Positions 39,744 through 48,664 of a stretch of DNA of 64,000 nucleotides are shown here, one piece after another. Source of the DNA: PKWO01 sp036384915 (GTDB taxonomy: Bacteria > Pseudomonadota > Gammaproteobacteria > Burkholderiales > Burkholderiaceae_D); NCBI GenBank assembly GCA_036384915.1, contig DASVLJ010000038.1:89897-153896 (forward strand), written 5' to 3'. Below the pieces are notes generated by a model. The model was not told the origin of the DNA. It was given only the letters and a program-made list of their open reading frames with translations, and did not search any database. The position numbers were made by a program, and so were the translations under genes. Each line of letters starts with the position of its first letter. Position 1 is the first letter of the stretch.

Positions 39744-40121
39744 ATGATCATTGCCGACCATATTTCCACCATCCTGACCGTCACCGGCGTGGTGACCGGA
39801 TTGGTGGTGTTGCAGTTTTTCCTTCCCGTTGCCGTGTTGCGCTTGCTCAGCAAGATCGATATGCACGATGAAGCGGGGCTATTCTTCGCGCGGCATTGGG
39901 GCTTGCTGGCTTTTGTGATTGGCGGCTTGCTGGTTTATTCGGCTGACCATGCCGAGGCGCGAGGCGCGATCATGCTGGCTGCGGCAGTGGAAAAGGCTGG
40001 ACTGGTTGCGCTGGTTCTCTTACATGGTCGCAGGCCTTACACGCGTGGCTTGCGGCTGGCAGCCGGGTTTGACGGGGTTTGTGTGCTGATCTATGCGGCG
40101 TATCTGCTTGGGCTAGCCTGA
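39744..40121 (+). CDS. Small membrane protein of unknown function
   Basis: A 125-residue protein; AAGGAGCC lies 8 bases before ATG 39744. About four hydrophobic helices: ISTILTVTGVVTGLVVLQFF, HWGLLAFVIGGLLVYSADHA, IMLAAAVEKAGLVALVLLHG and LAAGFDGVCVLIYAAYLLGL. Charged residues are few (KIDMHDE, GRRPYTRG). I do not recognise a named family, although small four-helix proteins of this kind are common next to stress or detoxification genes. It is divergent from the OPT transporter with 204 bases between. A small GGGGC-GGA-GCCCC hairpin follows it (40130-40142). Confidence 0.75.
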   Translation: MIIADHISTILTVTGVVTGLVVLQFFLPVAVLRLLSKIDMHDEAGLFFARHWGLLAFVIGGLLVYSADHAEARGAIMLAAAVEKAGLVALVLLHGRRPYTRGLRLAAGFDGVCVLIYAAYLLGLA

Positions 40122-40220
40122 TACTCTTGGGGCGGAGCCCCTGTTAGTGGGAAAGCGTTAGACCGATCCTATCAAGCATAAGAAAACTGCTCCAAGCATG
40201 AGGCGGGAGGGAAACGCGTC

Positions 40221-40808
40221 CTACCATAATGTAAACCAAATCACCAGCCTGGCCCGACCGCCCTCGTGTTCAATGGTATGCATCCTGACCAACAAATCGT
40301 GCCACTCATGTTGTAGCGTCTTCTGGCCTATGTGATTGAAGCAAGCCTGCAGCTCATTGGTGTCGAGCCACGTGGCGTTTCCAGAGTCGGGGTGACCTTC
40401 AAAAAATCCATTCCAGTTAGCGTAACGATCGCCGTTGGGGGCAGTGATGACGGTGTAGTCCTCAGGGACATTAGCTGGATCGATAACCTTTTTCAGTGCG
40501 CCGCGCGGCAGATTTTCCAGCCGGCGCAACTTGTCTGCTTCAGAGGCGATTACAAAAAATTGTCTTTGCATCAGCTCCTGCGAGCAGTCTTTGGGAATGC
40601 CGCGAGGCGGAATCAGCGCTGTCTGGCGCCCCGTCCTGCCGCCCGCAATGGCGTCGAACATCTTGTAATGGCGCATATGCCAAAACTCCAGATGTTCGCC
40701 GTGCCACACCGCTTCTCCGAAGTGGCGGTACTCAAGAAATCCAAAGGCATCCGTACCCATACTGTGCGCCCCGCTGCGACCCATTTCATAAACAGGAACC
40801 GGGTGCAT
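40221..40808 (-). CDS. Hypothetical protein
   Basis: A 195-residue soluble protein. The composition is protein-like and not a shadow of another gene (FGFLEYRHFGEAVWHGEHLE, FFVIASEADKLRRLENLPRG, DYTVITAPNGDRYANWNGFF, NHIGQKTLQHEWHDLLVRMH) and is rich in His, Trp and Phe. No signal peptide, membrane segment or motif is recognised. The start at 40808 lacks a clear ribosome site; Met at 40784 is an alternative. It is flanked by GC-rich palindromic repeats at 40831-40926, and codon use is less GC-biased than its neighbours, which may mean recent acquisition. Confidence 0.5.
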   Translation of the reverse strand: MHPVPVYEMGRSGAHSMGTDAFGFLEYRHFGEAVWHGEHLEFWHMRHYKMFDAIAGGRTGRQTALIPPRGIPKDCSQELMQRQFFVIASEADKLRRLENLPRGALKKVIDPANVPEDYTVITAPNGDRYANWNGFFEGHPDSGNATWLDTNELQACFNHIGQKTLQHEWHDLLVRMHTIEHEGGRARLVIWFTLW

Positions 40809-40830
40809 TGTGACACAGGACAGTCCACAA

Positions 40831-40926
40831 GGTGGGCAAGCGCAGCGCTACCCACCAAGCGCCCCAAGAAAAGCATTTGACGCATTGTGGTGGGTACGTC
40901 GGGCTGTGCAGGCTGCGCCACCCACC
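40831..40926. repeat. REP-like pair of GGTGGG/CCCACC stem-loops
   Basis: Two adjacent imperfect palindromes: GGTGGGCAAGCGCAGCGCTA plus CCCACC (40831-40856), and GGTGGGT (40889-40895) with CACCCACC (40919-40926) around a GC-rich loop. Such pairs are a common interspersed repeat type in Betaproteobacteria. They lie between the hypothetical gene and the end of pobA. Confidence 0.65.
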
Positions 40927-40943
40927 CTACCGGTTCCAGATAC

Positions 40944-42128
40944 CTAGTCAATGGGTAAGCCTACATAATTCTCCGCAAACATGGTTGCCGCCGCGCGCGA
41001 GCGCACGAGGTAATTCAGCTCCGACAATTGCATGTGATCCTGGAACGCCGTGTTGTCGGCGAAACGGTGCATCATCGAGGTCATCCACCACGAGAAATGC
41101 TGTTTGCGCCAGATGTGTTTCAGGCAGGTTGCGGAATAGGCGGCCAGCAACTCGCCCCTGCTCTGCTTGTACGCCGCAGTCAGGGCGCGCGCCAGCACCT
41201 TCACGTCGGCCACGGCCGAATTCATGCCCTTGGCCCCGGTGGGCGGCACGATGTGGGCCGCGTCGCCGGCTAGGTAGAGCCGCCCGTATTGCATCGGCTC
41301 GGCCACGAAGCTGCGCATCGGCGTTACGCTTTTTTGCAGGATAGGGCCTTCGTTGAGTTTCCATCCATCCGCAGTTTCCAGGCGCGTATGCAGTTCGCTC
41401 CAGATGCGTTCTTCCGGCCATTCGTCGAGGTTTTCCTGCGGCGAGCATTGCAGGTAGAGCCGCGTGATTTCCGGTGAACGCATCGAAAACAGCGCGAAGC
41501 CGCGTTCGTGATGGGCGTAAATCAATTCATCGGCAGCAGGTGCCGCCTGGGCCAGGATGCCCAGCCAGGCGAAAGGATAGGTGCGTTCATATTCGCGCAG
41601 CACGCCGGAAGGGATCGAGGGACGGCACACGCCATGGAAGCCATCGCATCCGGCAATGTAGTCGCATACGATCTCTTCTTCCGCTCCATCCTTGCGGTAG
41701 CACAGACTCGGCTTGTCGCTGTCGATGTGATGCAGGCTCACGTCTTCCGCCTCGAACACGATGCCGCCGCCGGCCGCGATGCGGACGGCAATCAGGTCCT
41801 TCACCACTTCGTGCTGGCCGTATACCGTGACGGCCTTGCCGTCCGTGAGTTCGTGCAGATCGATGCGGTGGCGCTTGCTGTCGAACAAGAGGTCGAGGCC
41901 GCGATGCACCATGCCCTGGCGCCGCATGCGTTCGCCGACGCCGGTCTCATTCAATAAATCGACAGTACCCTGTTCCAGCACCCCGGCGCGTATGCGTTCT
42001 TCCACATAGCGCCGGCTGCGGTTTTCCAGCACGATGGACTCTATGCCCTGCAGGTGCAGCAGATGCGCCAGCAGCAAGCCCGAAGGCCCGGCGCCGACGA
42101 TGCCGACTTGTGTATGCGTGACTGTCAT
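40944..42128 (-). CDS. pobA: 4-Hydroxybenzoate 3-monooxygenase
   Basis: A 394-residue FAD enzyme that hydroxylates 4-hydroxybenzoate to protocatechuate with NAD(P)H and O2. Features: VGIVGAGPSGLLLAHLLHLQ (FAD loop), the PobA segment YVEERIRAGVLEQGTVDLLN, FDSKRHRIDLHELTDGKAVT, ARRLYLAGDAAHIVPP-type motif (here YLAGDAAHIVPPTGAKGMNS) and the C-terminal SEL NYL region. Its length equals that of characterised PobA. The product feeds directly into the pca operon at 53774-60244. It is divergent from a LivK-type binding protein, with an IclR-type operator between the two at 42183-42220. Confidence 0.97.
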   Translation of the reverse strand: MTVTHTQVGIVGAGPSGLLLAHLLHLQGIESIVLENRSRRYVEERIRAGVLEQGTVDLLNETGVGERMRRQGMVHRGLDLLFDSKRHRIDLHELTDGKAVTVYGQHEVVKDLIAVRIAAGGGIVFEAEDVSLHHIDSDKPSLCYRKDGAEEEIVCDYIAGCDGFHGVCRPSIPSGVLREYERTYPFAWLGILAQAAPAADELIYAHHERGFALFSMRSPEITRLYLQCSPQENLDEWPEERIWSELHTRLETADGWKLNEGPILQKSVTPMRSFVAEPMQYGRLYLAGDAAHIVPPTGAKGMNSAVADVKVLARALTAAYKQSRGELLAAYSATCLKHIWRKQHFSWWMTSMMHRFADNTAFQDHMQLSELNYLVRSRAAATMFAENYVGLPID

Positions 42129-42182
42129 GCGAAAGCCGTTTCAGTTGATGTGGGTTTTGTTCGAGGAACTCGCCTGGCGAAT

Positions 42183-42220
42183 TTGTTCGATAACCGCACA
42201 CATGTCTGTTTATCGAACAA
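42183..42220. promoter_or_regulatory. PcaR/PobR (IclR-type) operator between pobA and livK
   Basis: A perfect 11-bp inverted repeat, TTGTTCGATAA (42183-42193) and TTATCGAACAA (42210-42220), 16 bases apart. The left arm extends to GTTCGATAACCGCAC (42185-42199), one change from the PcaU/PcaR/PobR-type half-site consensus GTTCGATAATCGCAC recalled from Acinetobacter and Pseudomonas work. Related half sites lie before pcaI (60310-60343). Confidence 0.75.
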
Positions 42221-42238
42221 GAACTAGCATACTATAAT
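42210..42238 (+). promoter_or_regulatory. livK promoter overlapping the operator
   Basis: TATAAT at 42233-42238 with a weak -35 TTATCG (42210-42215), 17-base spacing. The right operator arm covers the -35 region, as expected for direct control by the IclR regulator. Confidence 0.55.
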
Positions 42239-42290
42239 TCGCCGACACCATGTCAACCGACATCACCAAGATCGACAACAGGAGACGGGC

Positions 42291-43463
42291 ATGAATTTCA
42301 AATTCGCACTTCGCATTCTTGCAGCCAGCGCACTCGCCATGAACGGCACAGGCGCTTTCGCGGAAGACACGATCAAGGTCGGCCTGGTCGCGCCGTTCTC
42401 GGGCCCCTTCGCCGATTACGGCAAGCAGATGCAGGCCGGCATCAACGCCTACATGAAAAAGAATGGCGACCATGTCGCCGGAAAAAAGATCGAGATCATC
42501 GTGCGCGACACCACGGGCCCGGTGCCCGAAGTGGCCAAGCGTCTGGCGCAGGAATTGGTGGTGCGCGACAAGGTCGATTTCCTGGCCGGCTTCGGCTTGA
42601 CGCCGGAAGCGCTGGCCGTGGCGCCGGTGGCCGAGCAGGCGAAGAAGCCGATGATCGTGATGAATGCAGCGAGTTCAGTGGTGACGACCAAGTCGAACTA
42701 CATCGCACGTTTTTCCATGACGCTGCCTCAGGTGGCCGGGCCGGTGGCAGCCTGGGCGGTGAAAAACAACATCAAGAGCGCCGTCACCCTGGTAGCCGAC
42801 TATGCACCCGGCATCGATGCCGAAACCGCCTTCAAGACCAATTTCCTCGGCGGAGGCGGGCAGGTGATCGAATCGATCCGCGTGCCCTTACGCAATCCCG
42901 AGTTCGCTCCCTACGTCCAGCGCATCAAGGACGACAAGCCGCAAGCCGTGTTCATCTTCGTGCCGGCCGGCGAGCAAGGCATCGCCTTCATGAAGACTTA
43001 CCGCGAAAAGGGCTTGGCCGAAGCCGGCATCAAGGTGATCGCCACGGGTGACCTGACCGACGACCACGTGCTGCAAAGCATGGGCGACCCGGCCTTGGGC
43101 ATCATCACCAGCTTCCATTATTCGGCAGCGCACGATTCGCCCGAAAACAAGGCCTTCCTCAAGACCTATGCCGAAGCCAACCCCGGTGCGGGTAAACCGA
43201 ACTTCATGTCGGTGGCAGCCTATGACGGCATGGCGGCGATCTATGAAGTATCAAAAAAACTCAACGGCAAGATCGACGGCGACAAGGCGATGGCAATCCT
43301 CAAGGGCATGAAACTGGCCAGCCCGCGCGGCGGCATCATGATCGACCCGGCCACGCGCGACATCGTGCAAACAGTCTACGTGCGCAAGGTCGAAAAGGTC
43401 GGCGGCGAGCTGCAAAACGTGGAATTCGACAAGTTCGCGGATGTGAAGGATTCGGGAAAATAG
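42291..43463 (+). CDS. ABC transporter substrate-binding protein (LivK-type), probable aromatic acid binder
   Basis: A 390-residue periplasmic binding protein; CAGGAGAC precedes the ATG and a signal peptide ends at about Ala24 (GTGAFA|EDTIKV). The type I binding fold is clear: IKVGLVAPFSGPFADYGKQM, KKIEIIVRDTTGPVPEVAKR, LAGFGLTPEALAVAPVAEQA, MNAASSVVTTKSNYIARFSM, AVTLVADYAPGIDAETAFKT. It belongs to the branched-chain amino acid/amide family, many members of which bind benzoate derivatives. There is no permease or ATPase next to it; the matching livHMGF genes sit at the end of the pca operon 8 kb away. The shared IclR-type operator and divergence from pobA suggest 4-hydroxybenzoate or protocatechuate as ligand. 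Confidence 0.88.
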   Translation: MNFKFALRILAASALAMNGTGAFAEDTIKVGLVAPFSGPFADYGKQMQAGINAYMKKNGDHVAGKKIEIIVRDTTGPVPEVAKRLAQELVVRDKVDFLAGFGLTPEALAVAPVAEQAKKPMIVMNAASSVVTTKSNYIARFSMTLPQVAGPVAAWAVKNNIKSAVTLVADYAPGIDAETAFKTNFLGGGGQVIESIRVPLRNPEFAPYVQRIKDDKPQAVFIFVPAGEQGIAFMKTYREKGLAEAGIKVIATGDLTDDHVLQSMGDPALGIITSFHYSAAHDSPENKAFLKTYAEANPGAGKPNFMSVAAYDGMAAIYEVSKKLNGKIDGDKAMAILKGMKLASPRGGIMIDPATRDIVQTVYVRKVEKVGGELQNVEFDKFADVKDSGK

Positions 43464-43606
43464 CCCCCCCAAGTCTTATCGAAGCCCTGTGAAGTGCCTG
43501 TGTGGTTCGGCAGCACAGGAGCCGCCGTCATGAATTGACAGCCGCCGGCAGAAGGGTCAATATTGGCTGACCCCGGACACCGCTTGCGCGTGCGAAAGAC
43601 CGCCAC

Positions 43607-44578
43607 ATGAATAGCAAATCCTTGCTTCCGGCATTCGCCGCAGGCTGCCTGCTGGCGTTCACATTCGGGCTTGCCGGCGATGCCGATGCCGCCCCCAAGC
43701 AAATCGTTTACCTGAGCGCCAAGGCCGACCTGCCGTTTTGGAACACCGTCGGCAAAGGCGTCAAGGAAGTGGCCGAAGCCAACGGCTACACCTTCCAGGA
43801 AATGGACAGCGACTTGAACGGTGCAATCCAGTTGCAAAATGCCAGGAGCGCGATCGCTCATGGCGCAGCCGGCATCGTCATCTCGCCGACCGACAGCAAG
43901 ACTGCGCCGGAAGTGCTGGACGCCGCCTCGAAAGCCGGCGTGCCCGTGGTCATCGCCGACGTCGGCACCAATGGCGGCGACTATGTGACTTACGTCAAAT
44001 CGGACAACTACCGCGGCGCCTATGACGTCGGTTCGGAGCTAGCGGCGGCGTTCAAGGAAAAAGGCTGGAATGCCGATCCCTTCGCCTTGATCACGATCTC
44101 GCTGGCACGCAAGAACGGGCAGGACCGCACCAACGGCTTTCGCGACGCGATGAAGGATGCCGGCCTGACCCGGGAGGCGGGCTTGAAGCAGATGCAGAAC
44201 TATTCGGCCGACGAAACCTTCCAGTATGTGCGCGAGATGCTCAAGACCACGCCGGGCCTGCGCGGCTTGTTCATCGAAACCGACCAGCCCGTGGAAGGTG
44301 CGCTGCGTGCCATCCGCGAATCGAAAAGAAATGGGGAAGTGCTGATCGCCTCGTTCGACGCCATGCCCGAAGTGCAGGACTTGCTCAGGGGTGGAACCCT
44401 GATTGCAGTCGGCATGCAGCAACCTTATCTGATGGGCAGCAAGTCCGCCGAAGCATTGGTGGGCCACCTGCGCGGCACGCCGCAGCCCAAACAGGTTCTG
44501 GTGCCCATCCTGGTGGCGACCGGCAAGAACATCGCACAGTTGCTGCCGGTGGCGAGCAAGACCGTTTTCGGGCGATAG
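43607..44578 (+). CDS. Sugar-type periplasmic binding protein (RbsB-like)
   Basis: A 323-residue exported protein with a signal peptide ending near Ala28. The periplasmic-binding/LacI-like fold shows QIVYLSAKADLPFWNTVGKG, NGAIQLQNARSAIAHGAAGI, VISPTDSKTAPEVLDAASKA, GVPVVIADVGTNGGDYVTYV, SDNYRGAYDVGSELAAAFKE and IASFDAMPEVQDLLRGGTLI. No ABC permease is nearby. Instead a membrane histidine kinase starts 32 bases after its stop, so this protein probably delivers a ligand signal to that kinase, as in TorT-TorS or LuxP-LuxQ pairs. Ligand unknown. Confidence 0.88.
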   Translation: MNSKSLLPAFAAGCLLAFTFGLAGDADAAPKQIVYLSAKADLPFWNTVGKGVKEVAEANGYTFQEMDSDLNGAIQLQNARSAIAHGAAGIVISPTDSKTAPEVLDAASKAGVPVVIADVGTNGGDYVTYVKSDNYRGAYDVGSELAAAFKEKGWNADPFALITISLARKNGQDRTNGFRDAMKDAGLTREAGLKQMQNYSADETFQYVREMLKTTPGLRGLFIETDQPVEGALRAIRESKRNGEVLIASFDAMPEVQDLLRGGTLIAVGMQQPYLMGSKSAEALVGHLRGTPQPKQVLVPILVATGKNIAQLLPVASKTVFGR

Positions 44579-44610
44579 CGTTCTCAGCTTCCGCGCCCCC
44601 AAGTCCCGGC

Positions 44611-46278
44611 ATGAAACTTCCGCATCTCAAGATCGGCCAGCGCCTGGCGCTGAGCTATGGTTCGATCATCCTGCTGCTGGTCGCCACCACGTTTGCCGGC
44701 ATCGGCAAGCTGCGCGCCTTGAGCGAGACCACCGACGACGCGCTGAACGACAAATATCCGAAAACCATCCTGGTCAACCAAGTGACCGACCAGCTCAACA
44801 TCATCGCGCGCGCGATGCGAAATGCGCTGATCCTGGCCGATCCTGATGAATTGCAGCAGCAATTGCGCGACGTCAGCGCCTCGGCCCAGGCGATGGAAGA
44901 ATCGCTGGCCAGGCTGGAACGCGGCATCACCGATCCCAAGGGCAAGGAATTGCTGGCCCAGATCCGCATCGTGCACTCGGCCTATATCGTCAACCAGGAC
45001 GACTTCGTCAAGCTGGTGGCGGCACACAAGATGGGGGAGGCGAAAAACCTGCTGCTGGTCGATTTGTACGGTTACCAGAATTCCTATTTCGCGCTGCTCG
45101 ACGAACTCAACCGCAACCAGGGCCGCTTGATGGACCAGGCGGCGCGGGAAGTCCGCGCCACCTATCTCACGGCACGCAATGCCATGATCGCCCTGGTGGG
45201 CTTGGCGGTGCTGCTCAGCGTCGCCATCACCTACTTCATACGCCGCTCCCTGCTCAAGCAGCTCGGCGGCGAACCCGACTACGCCGCCGCCATGGCAAGG
45301 CGCATCGCCGCGGGCGACCTGTCTTCGCGCATCGCGATCGGCGACAGCGACCATTCCAGCCTGCTCTACGCCATGAGCGGCATGCGCGATACCCTGGTCG
45401 AACGCGGCAATGCCTTGCAGGAAACGAATAACGAACTGGCCAAAACCATAGAGGCGCTGGGCGAAACCATCGACAACTTGAACCGCGCGCGCGAAGACCT
45501 GGTCAACAGCGAAAAGCTGGCAGCGCTGGGTTCGCTGGTGGCCGGCGTATCGCACGAACTCAACACGCCGATCGGTAACAGCCTGATGGCGGCCAGCACC
45601 TGCAACGACTTGACGCGCACCTTCACTGCCGAATATGGCCGCGGCGCCATCTCGCGCGCGCAATTTGACGCGTTTCTTGCCAACGTGGCCGAAGCCAACA
45701 ATATCCTGCTGCGCAACCTGAACCGCGCGGCCGATCTGGTGCAAGGCTTCAAGCAGGTGGCGGTGGACCGCGAAACGTCGCAAGGGCGGCGCTTCCTGCT
45801 CGACGATACGGTAAGCGAAATTTTGCTGATGCTGCAGCCCCGGATCAAGAAGACGCCGTTCAAGATCGTGCCCGACATCCCGCCGGGCATCGCCATGAAC
45901 AGCTATCCGGGCCCGCTCGGGCAGGTCATCATCAACCTGGTCAACAATGCGTTGCTGCATGGCTTCGACAAGCGCAATGCGGGCACCGTCACCATCAAAG
46001 CCCATAAGCTGGCCGGCGAACTGGTCGAGATCAGCGTGCATGACGACGGCAACGGCATCGCTGCGGAACACTTGAAGCGGATCTACGATCCCTTCTTCAC
46101 CACCAAGATGGGGGCGGGCGGCTCGGGATTGGGCTTGCATATCGTCTACAACATCGTCACCGGCCTGCTGGCGGGCAAGATCAAGGTGATCAGCGAAGTC
46201 AATGTCGGCACCACCTTTACGCTGACCCTGCCGCTCCTGGCCTACCCTTCGCAATACTCGGCTCCAGCGGCGGCCTGA
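44611..46278 (+). CDS. Membrane sensor histidine kinase
   Basis: A 555-residue inner-membrane kinase. TM1 at about residues 14-32, a helical periplasmic domain (about 33-188), TM2 at about 190-208 (AMIALVGLAVLLSVAITYFI), HAMP to about 265, a coiled coil (EALGETIDNLNRAREDLVNS), then the H box GVSHELNTPIGNSLMAAS with the phospho-accepting His at about 315. The ATPase domain has the N box (VIINLVNNALLHGFDKRNAG), G1 (DDGNGIAAEH), F box (IYDPFFTTKMGAGGSGLGL) and G2. No receiver domain or response regulator is adjacent, so its partner lies elsewhere. It is co-transcribed with the binding protein just upstream. Confidence 0.93.
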   Translation: MKLPHLKIGQRLALSYGSIILLLVATTFAGIGKLRALSETTDDALNDKYPKTILVNQVTDQLNIIARAMRNALILADPDELQQQLRDVSASAQAMEESLARLERGITDPKGKELLAQIRIVHSAYIVNQDDFVKLVAAHKMGEAKNLLLVDLYGYQNSYFALLDELNRNQGRLMDQAAREVRATYLTARNAMIALVGLAVLLSVAITYFIRRSLLKQLGGEPDYAAAMARRIAAGDLSSRIAIGDSDHSSLLYAMSGMRDTLVERGNALQETNNELAKTIEALGETIDNLNRAREDLVNSEKLAALGSLVAGVSHELNTPIGNSLMAASTCNDLTRTFTAEYGRGAISRAQFDAFLANVAEANNILLRNLNRAADLVQGFKQVAVDRETSQGRRFLLDDTVSEILLMLQPRIKKTPFKIVPDIPPGIAMNSYPGPLGQVIINLVNNALLHGFDKRNAGTVTIKAHKLAGELVEISVHDDGNGIAAEHLKRIYDPFFTTKMGAGGSGLGLHIVYNIVTGLLAGKIKVISEVNVGTTFTLTLPLLAYPSQYSAPAAA

Positions 46279-46342
46279 GTTTTTCATCGGCGGCACCCGG
46301 CAACCACTGCCGAAATCGGGCTCCATGAAGTAAACTGGGCTC

Positions 46343-48328
46343 ATGCCAAAACCGCCGCCTGGAAAATCGCCCAACCCGCTGCTGCAGCGCATGCTGGCGC
46401 CGCAGGCGCCCGCGCCCTTCGATTCCGGTGCCGCATTCCGGGCCGCAAGCCAGGCTTACGCGTCCGGACGGCTTGAGGAAGCCGAGGCCGGCTACCGCCG
46501 CATCCTGGCCCACGAACCGCACCATGCCGACGCGCTCTATCTGCTGGGGGGCGTGCGCCAGCAGCAAGGCGACCAGGCGCAGGCGGAGTCGCTGTTCCGC
46601 CAGGCCCTGGCAGTGCGCGAAGACCCGCGCTTCCTGTTTGCGCTGGCCGGCCTGCTGCACGAAACGCGGCGCCACCCCGAGGCCGAATCGGCTTTTCGCC
46701 GCGTGATCGAGCTCGACCCGGGCAAGGCCGTGGTGCACCTCAACTATGGCAACCTGCTGGGCGAGATCGGCCGCTTCGGCGATGCCGAAGCGGCATACCG
46801 GCGCGCCCTGGCGCTGCAGCCCGATCCTGGTCGGATAGGTACGCAGCTTGGCGCCCAGATAAACAATAATCTCGGCAACGTATTGCGAGCCATGCGCCGG
46901 CATGCCGAGGCGGAACAGGCTTATCGGAACGCCTTGCAGCTTGACCCCGCCCATCTTCCTGCGCGCCTGTGCCTGGCCGCCTTGTACGGCGAAACCGGGC
47001 GGCTGGCCGAAGCCGAGCAAGCCTACCGCGAAGCCATCGCGGCACACCCGCAGGCGGCCGACGCGCACAACAACCTTGGCGTGCTGTTGCATGCCACGGG
47101 GCGCGCCGCAGAAGCTGAACAGGCGTTCCGCCAGGCGCTGGCACGGCGGCCCGCCTTCCCGCAAGCCTTGAACAACCTGGGTAACCTGTTGCGCAAGGCC
47201 GGGCAATTCGATGAAGCCATCGCCGCTTATGGCCAAGCTGTCGCGCTCGCCCCGGGCTATGCCGAGGCGCACAACAACCTCGGCACGGCCCTGAAGGAAA
47301 GCGGCCGGGCCGAAGCGGCGCTGGCAAGCTATCGCCAGGCGCTGGCTCTCGCGCCGCGCAATGCCGATACGCATTTGAACCTCGCTTGCCTGCTGCTGGC
47401 CGAGGGCGACTTCGCCAACGGCTGGCGCGAATACGAATACCGCTGGCATGCCGCCGGGCGCACCGGGCCGCCTGCCTTCGCGGCGCCGCCGTGGGATGGC
47501 AAGGCCGATTTGCGCGGCAAGACGATCTATCTTCATGCCGAGCAGGGTTTCGGCGATACGCTGCAATTCCTGCGCTATGCAACGCTGGTGGCCGGATGCG
47601 GCGCCACCGTATTGCTCGGCGTGCCGCCGGAGTTGAGACGGCTGGCGGCGAGCTGCCCCGGCGTCGCGCGCGTCCTCACCACGGGCGATGCCGCGCCGGA
47701 CTTCGACTTCCATTGCCCGCTGATGAGCCTGCCGCTGGCGTTCGGCACCACAGTCGATACGATCCCCGCCCGCGTACCCTACCTGACGCCCGACGCCGAC
47801 GCCGTGGCGGCCTGGAGCAGCAAGCTCGGCACACGAACCGCGCCTCAGGCCCCGGTGCGGATCGGCCTGGTCTGGGCCGGCAAGCCGCGCAAGGGCAACC
47901 CGGAATCCTATGCCGTAGACCGGCAGCGCAGCATGCCGCTGGCGCAATTGCAGCCGCTGCTGCAAACGCCAGACGCGCGTTTCTACAGCCTGCAGCTGGG
48001 CGAGGCGGCCGAACAGGCACGGGCGCAAGCGGAGCTGATCGATTTCTCGGCGGAGCTGAACGACTTCCATGATACTGCGGCACTGATCGCCAATCTCGAT
48101 CTCATCATCAGCGTCGACACCGCCGTGGCCCATCTGGCCGGCGCGCTGGGCAAGCCGGTCTGGCTGCTCGATCGCCACAATCCCTGCTGGCGCTGGCTGC
48201 GCGATCGCTCGGACAGCCCGTGGTATCCTTCGATGCGCATCTTCCGCCAAGCCGAGCCGGGCGACTGGGCCGGCGTGGTAAGAGACGTGCAAGCGGCGCT
48301 GAAGCAATTCGCCGCCGCGCCGGACTGA
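46343..48328 (+). CDS. TPR-repeat glycosyltransferase-like protein
   Basis: A 661-residue protein. Residues 25 to about 365 are eight to ten TPR units (DALYLLGGVRQQQGDQAQAE, RLCLAALYGETGRLAEAEQA, AEAHNNLGTALKESGRAEAA). The C-terminal half, from about residue 385, resembles heptosyltransferase (GT9)-like domains joined to TPRs: GKTIYLHAEQGFGDTLQFLR, IGLVWAGKPRKGNPESYAVD, ARFYSLQLGEAAEQARAQAE, ANLDLIISVDTAVAHLAGAL and GKPVWLLDRHNPCWRWLRDR. The acceptor and donor are unknown; protein or polysaccharide glycosylation are possible. It starts 64 bases after the histidine kinase. It is the third TPR-transferase of the window. Confidence 0.85.
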   Translation: MPKPPPGKSPNPLLQRMLAPQAPAPFDSGAAFRAASQAYASGRLEEAEAGYRRILAHEPHHADALYLLGGVRQQQGDQAQAESLFRQALAVREDPRFLFALAGLLHETRRHPEAESAFRRVIELDPGKAVVHLNYGNLLGEIGRFGDAEAAYRRALALQPDPGRIGTQLGAQINNNLGNVLRAMRRHAEAEQAYRNALQLDPAHLPARLCLAALYGETGRLAEAEQAYREAIAAHPQAADAHNNLGVLLHATGRAAEAEQAFRQALARRPAFPQALNNLGNLLRKAGQFDEAIAAYGQAVALAPGYAEAHNNLGTALKESGRAEAALASYRQALALAPRNADTHLNLACLLLAEGDFANGWREYEYRWHAAGRTGPPAFAAPPWDGKADLRGKTIYLHAEQGFGDTLQFLRYATLVAGCGATVLLGVPPELRRLAASCPGVARVLTTGDAAPDFDFHCPLMSLPLAFGTTVDTIPARVPYLTPDADAVAAWSSKLGTRTAPQAPVRIGLVWAGKPRKGNPESYAVDRQRSMPLAQLQPLLQTPDARFYSLQLGEAAEQARAQAELIDFSAELNDFHDTAALIANLDLIISVDTAVAHLAGALGKPVWLLDRHNPCWRWLRDRSDSPWYPSMRIFRQAEPGDWAGVVRDVQAALKQFAAAPD

Positions 48329-48426
48329 CAAGCTCGAAACCGCATGATGAAGCTGCGCGAAACCGTTTGTCTAATAGCGTTCTATCGGTAATACTGTGCG
48401 TCCCCATCCCCTCATGGAGTCTCGCC

Positions 48427-48663
48427 ATGAAACGCCTTTCCCTGTTATTGTTGCTCGGTTCCTTTGCCGGCGCCGCCTGGGCGCAAACTCCCCCTCCACC
48501 GCCGTCATCGCCGGGTACGCCTTTCGAACAACACAAAGCGATGGCAATCGCCAAGGTCCAGGCGCATATCGCGCGCGAACAGCAATTGCTGGCCTGCCTG
48601 CAGGCGGCGCAGGACCGCGCCGCACTAAGGGCGTGCCGGCTCGCGGCACGGCCGGTACGCTGA
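48427..48663 (+). CDS. Small exported protein
   Basis: A 78-residue protein; GGAGTCTCGCC precedes ATG 48427. A signal peptide (MKRLSLLLLLGSFAGAAWAQ) is cut after Ala19. The mature part is about 59 residues with a Pro-rich start (TPPPPPSSPGTPFEQHKA) and one helix (MAIAKVQAHIAREQQLLACL, QAAQDRAALRACRLAARP) with two Cys. It is probably periplasmic; no family recognised. The following gene begins 1 base after its stop. Confidence 0.7.
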   Translation: MKRLSLLLLLGSFAGAAWAQTPPPPPSSPGTPFEQHKAMAIAKVQAHIAREQQLLACLQAAQDRAALRACRLAARPVR

Positions 48664-48664
48664 T

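Noticed and set aside
44584..48331. Two long minus-strand open frames opposite the histidine kinase and TPR-glycosyltransferase
   Set aside because: Both mirror genes with intact motifs and have no start signals.
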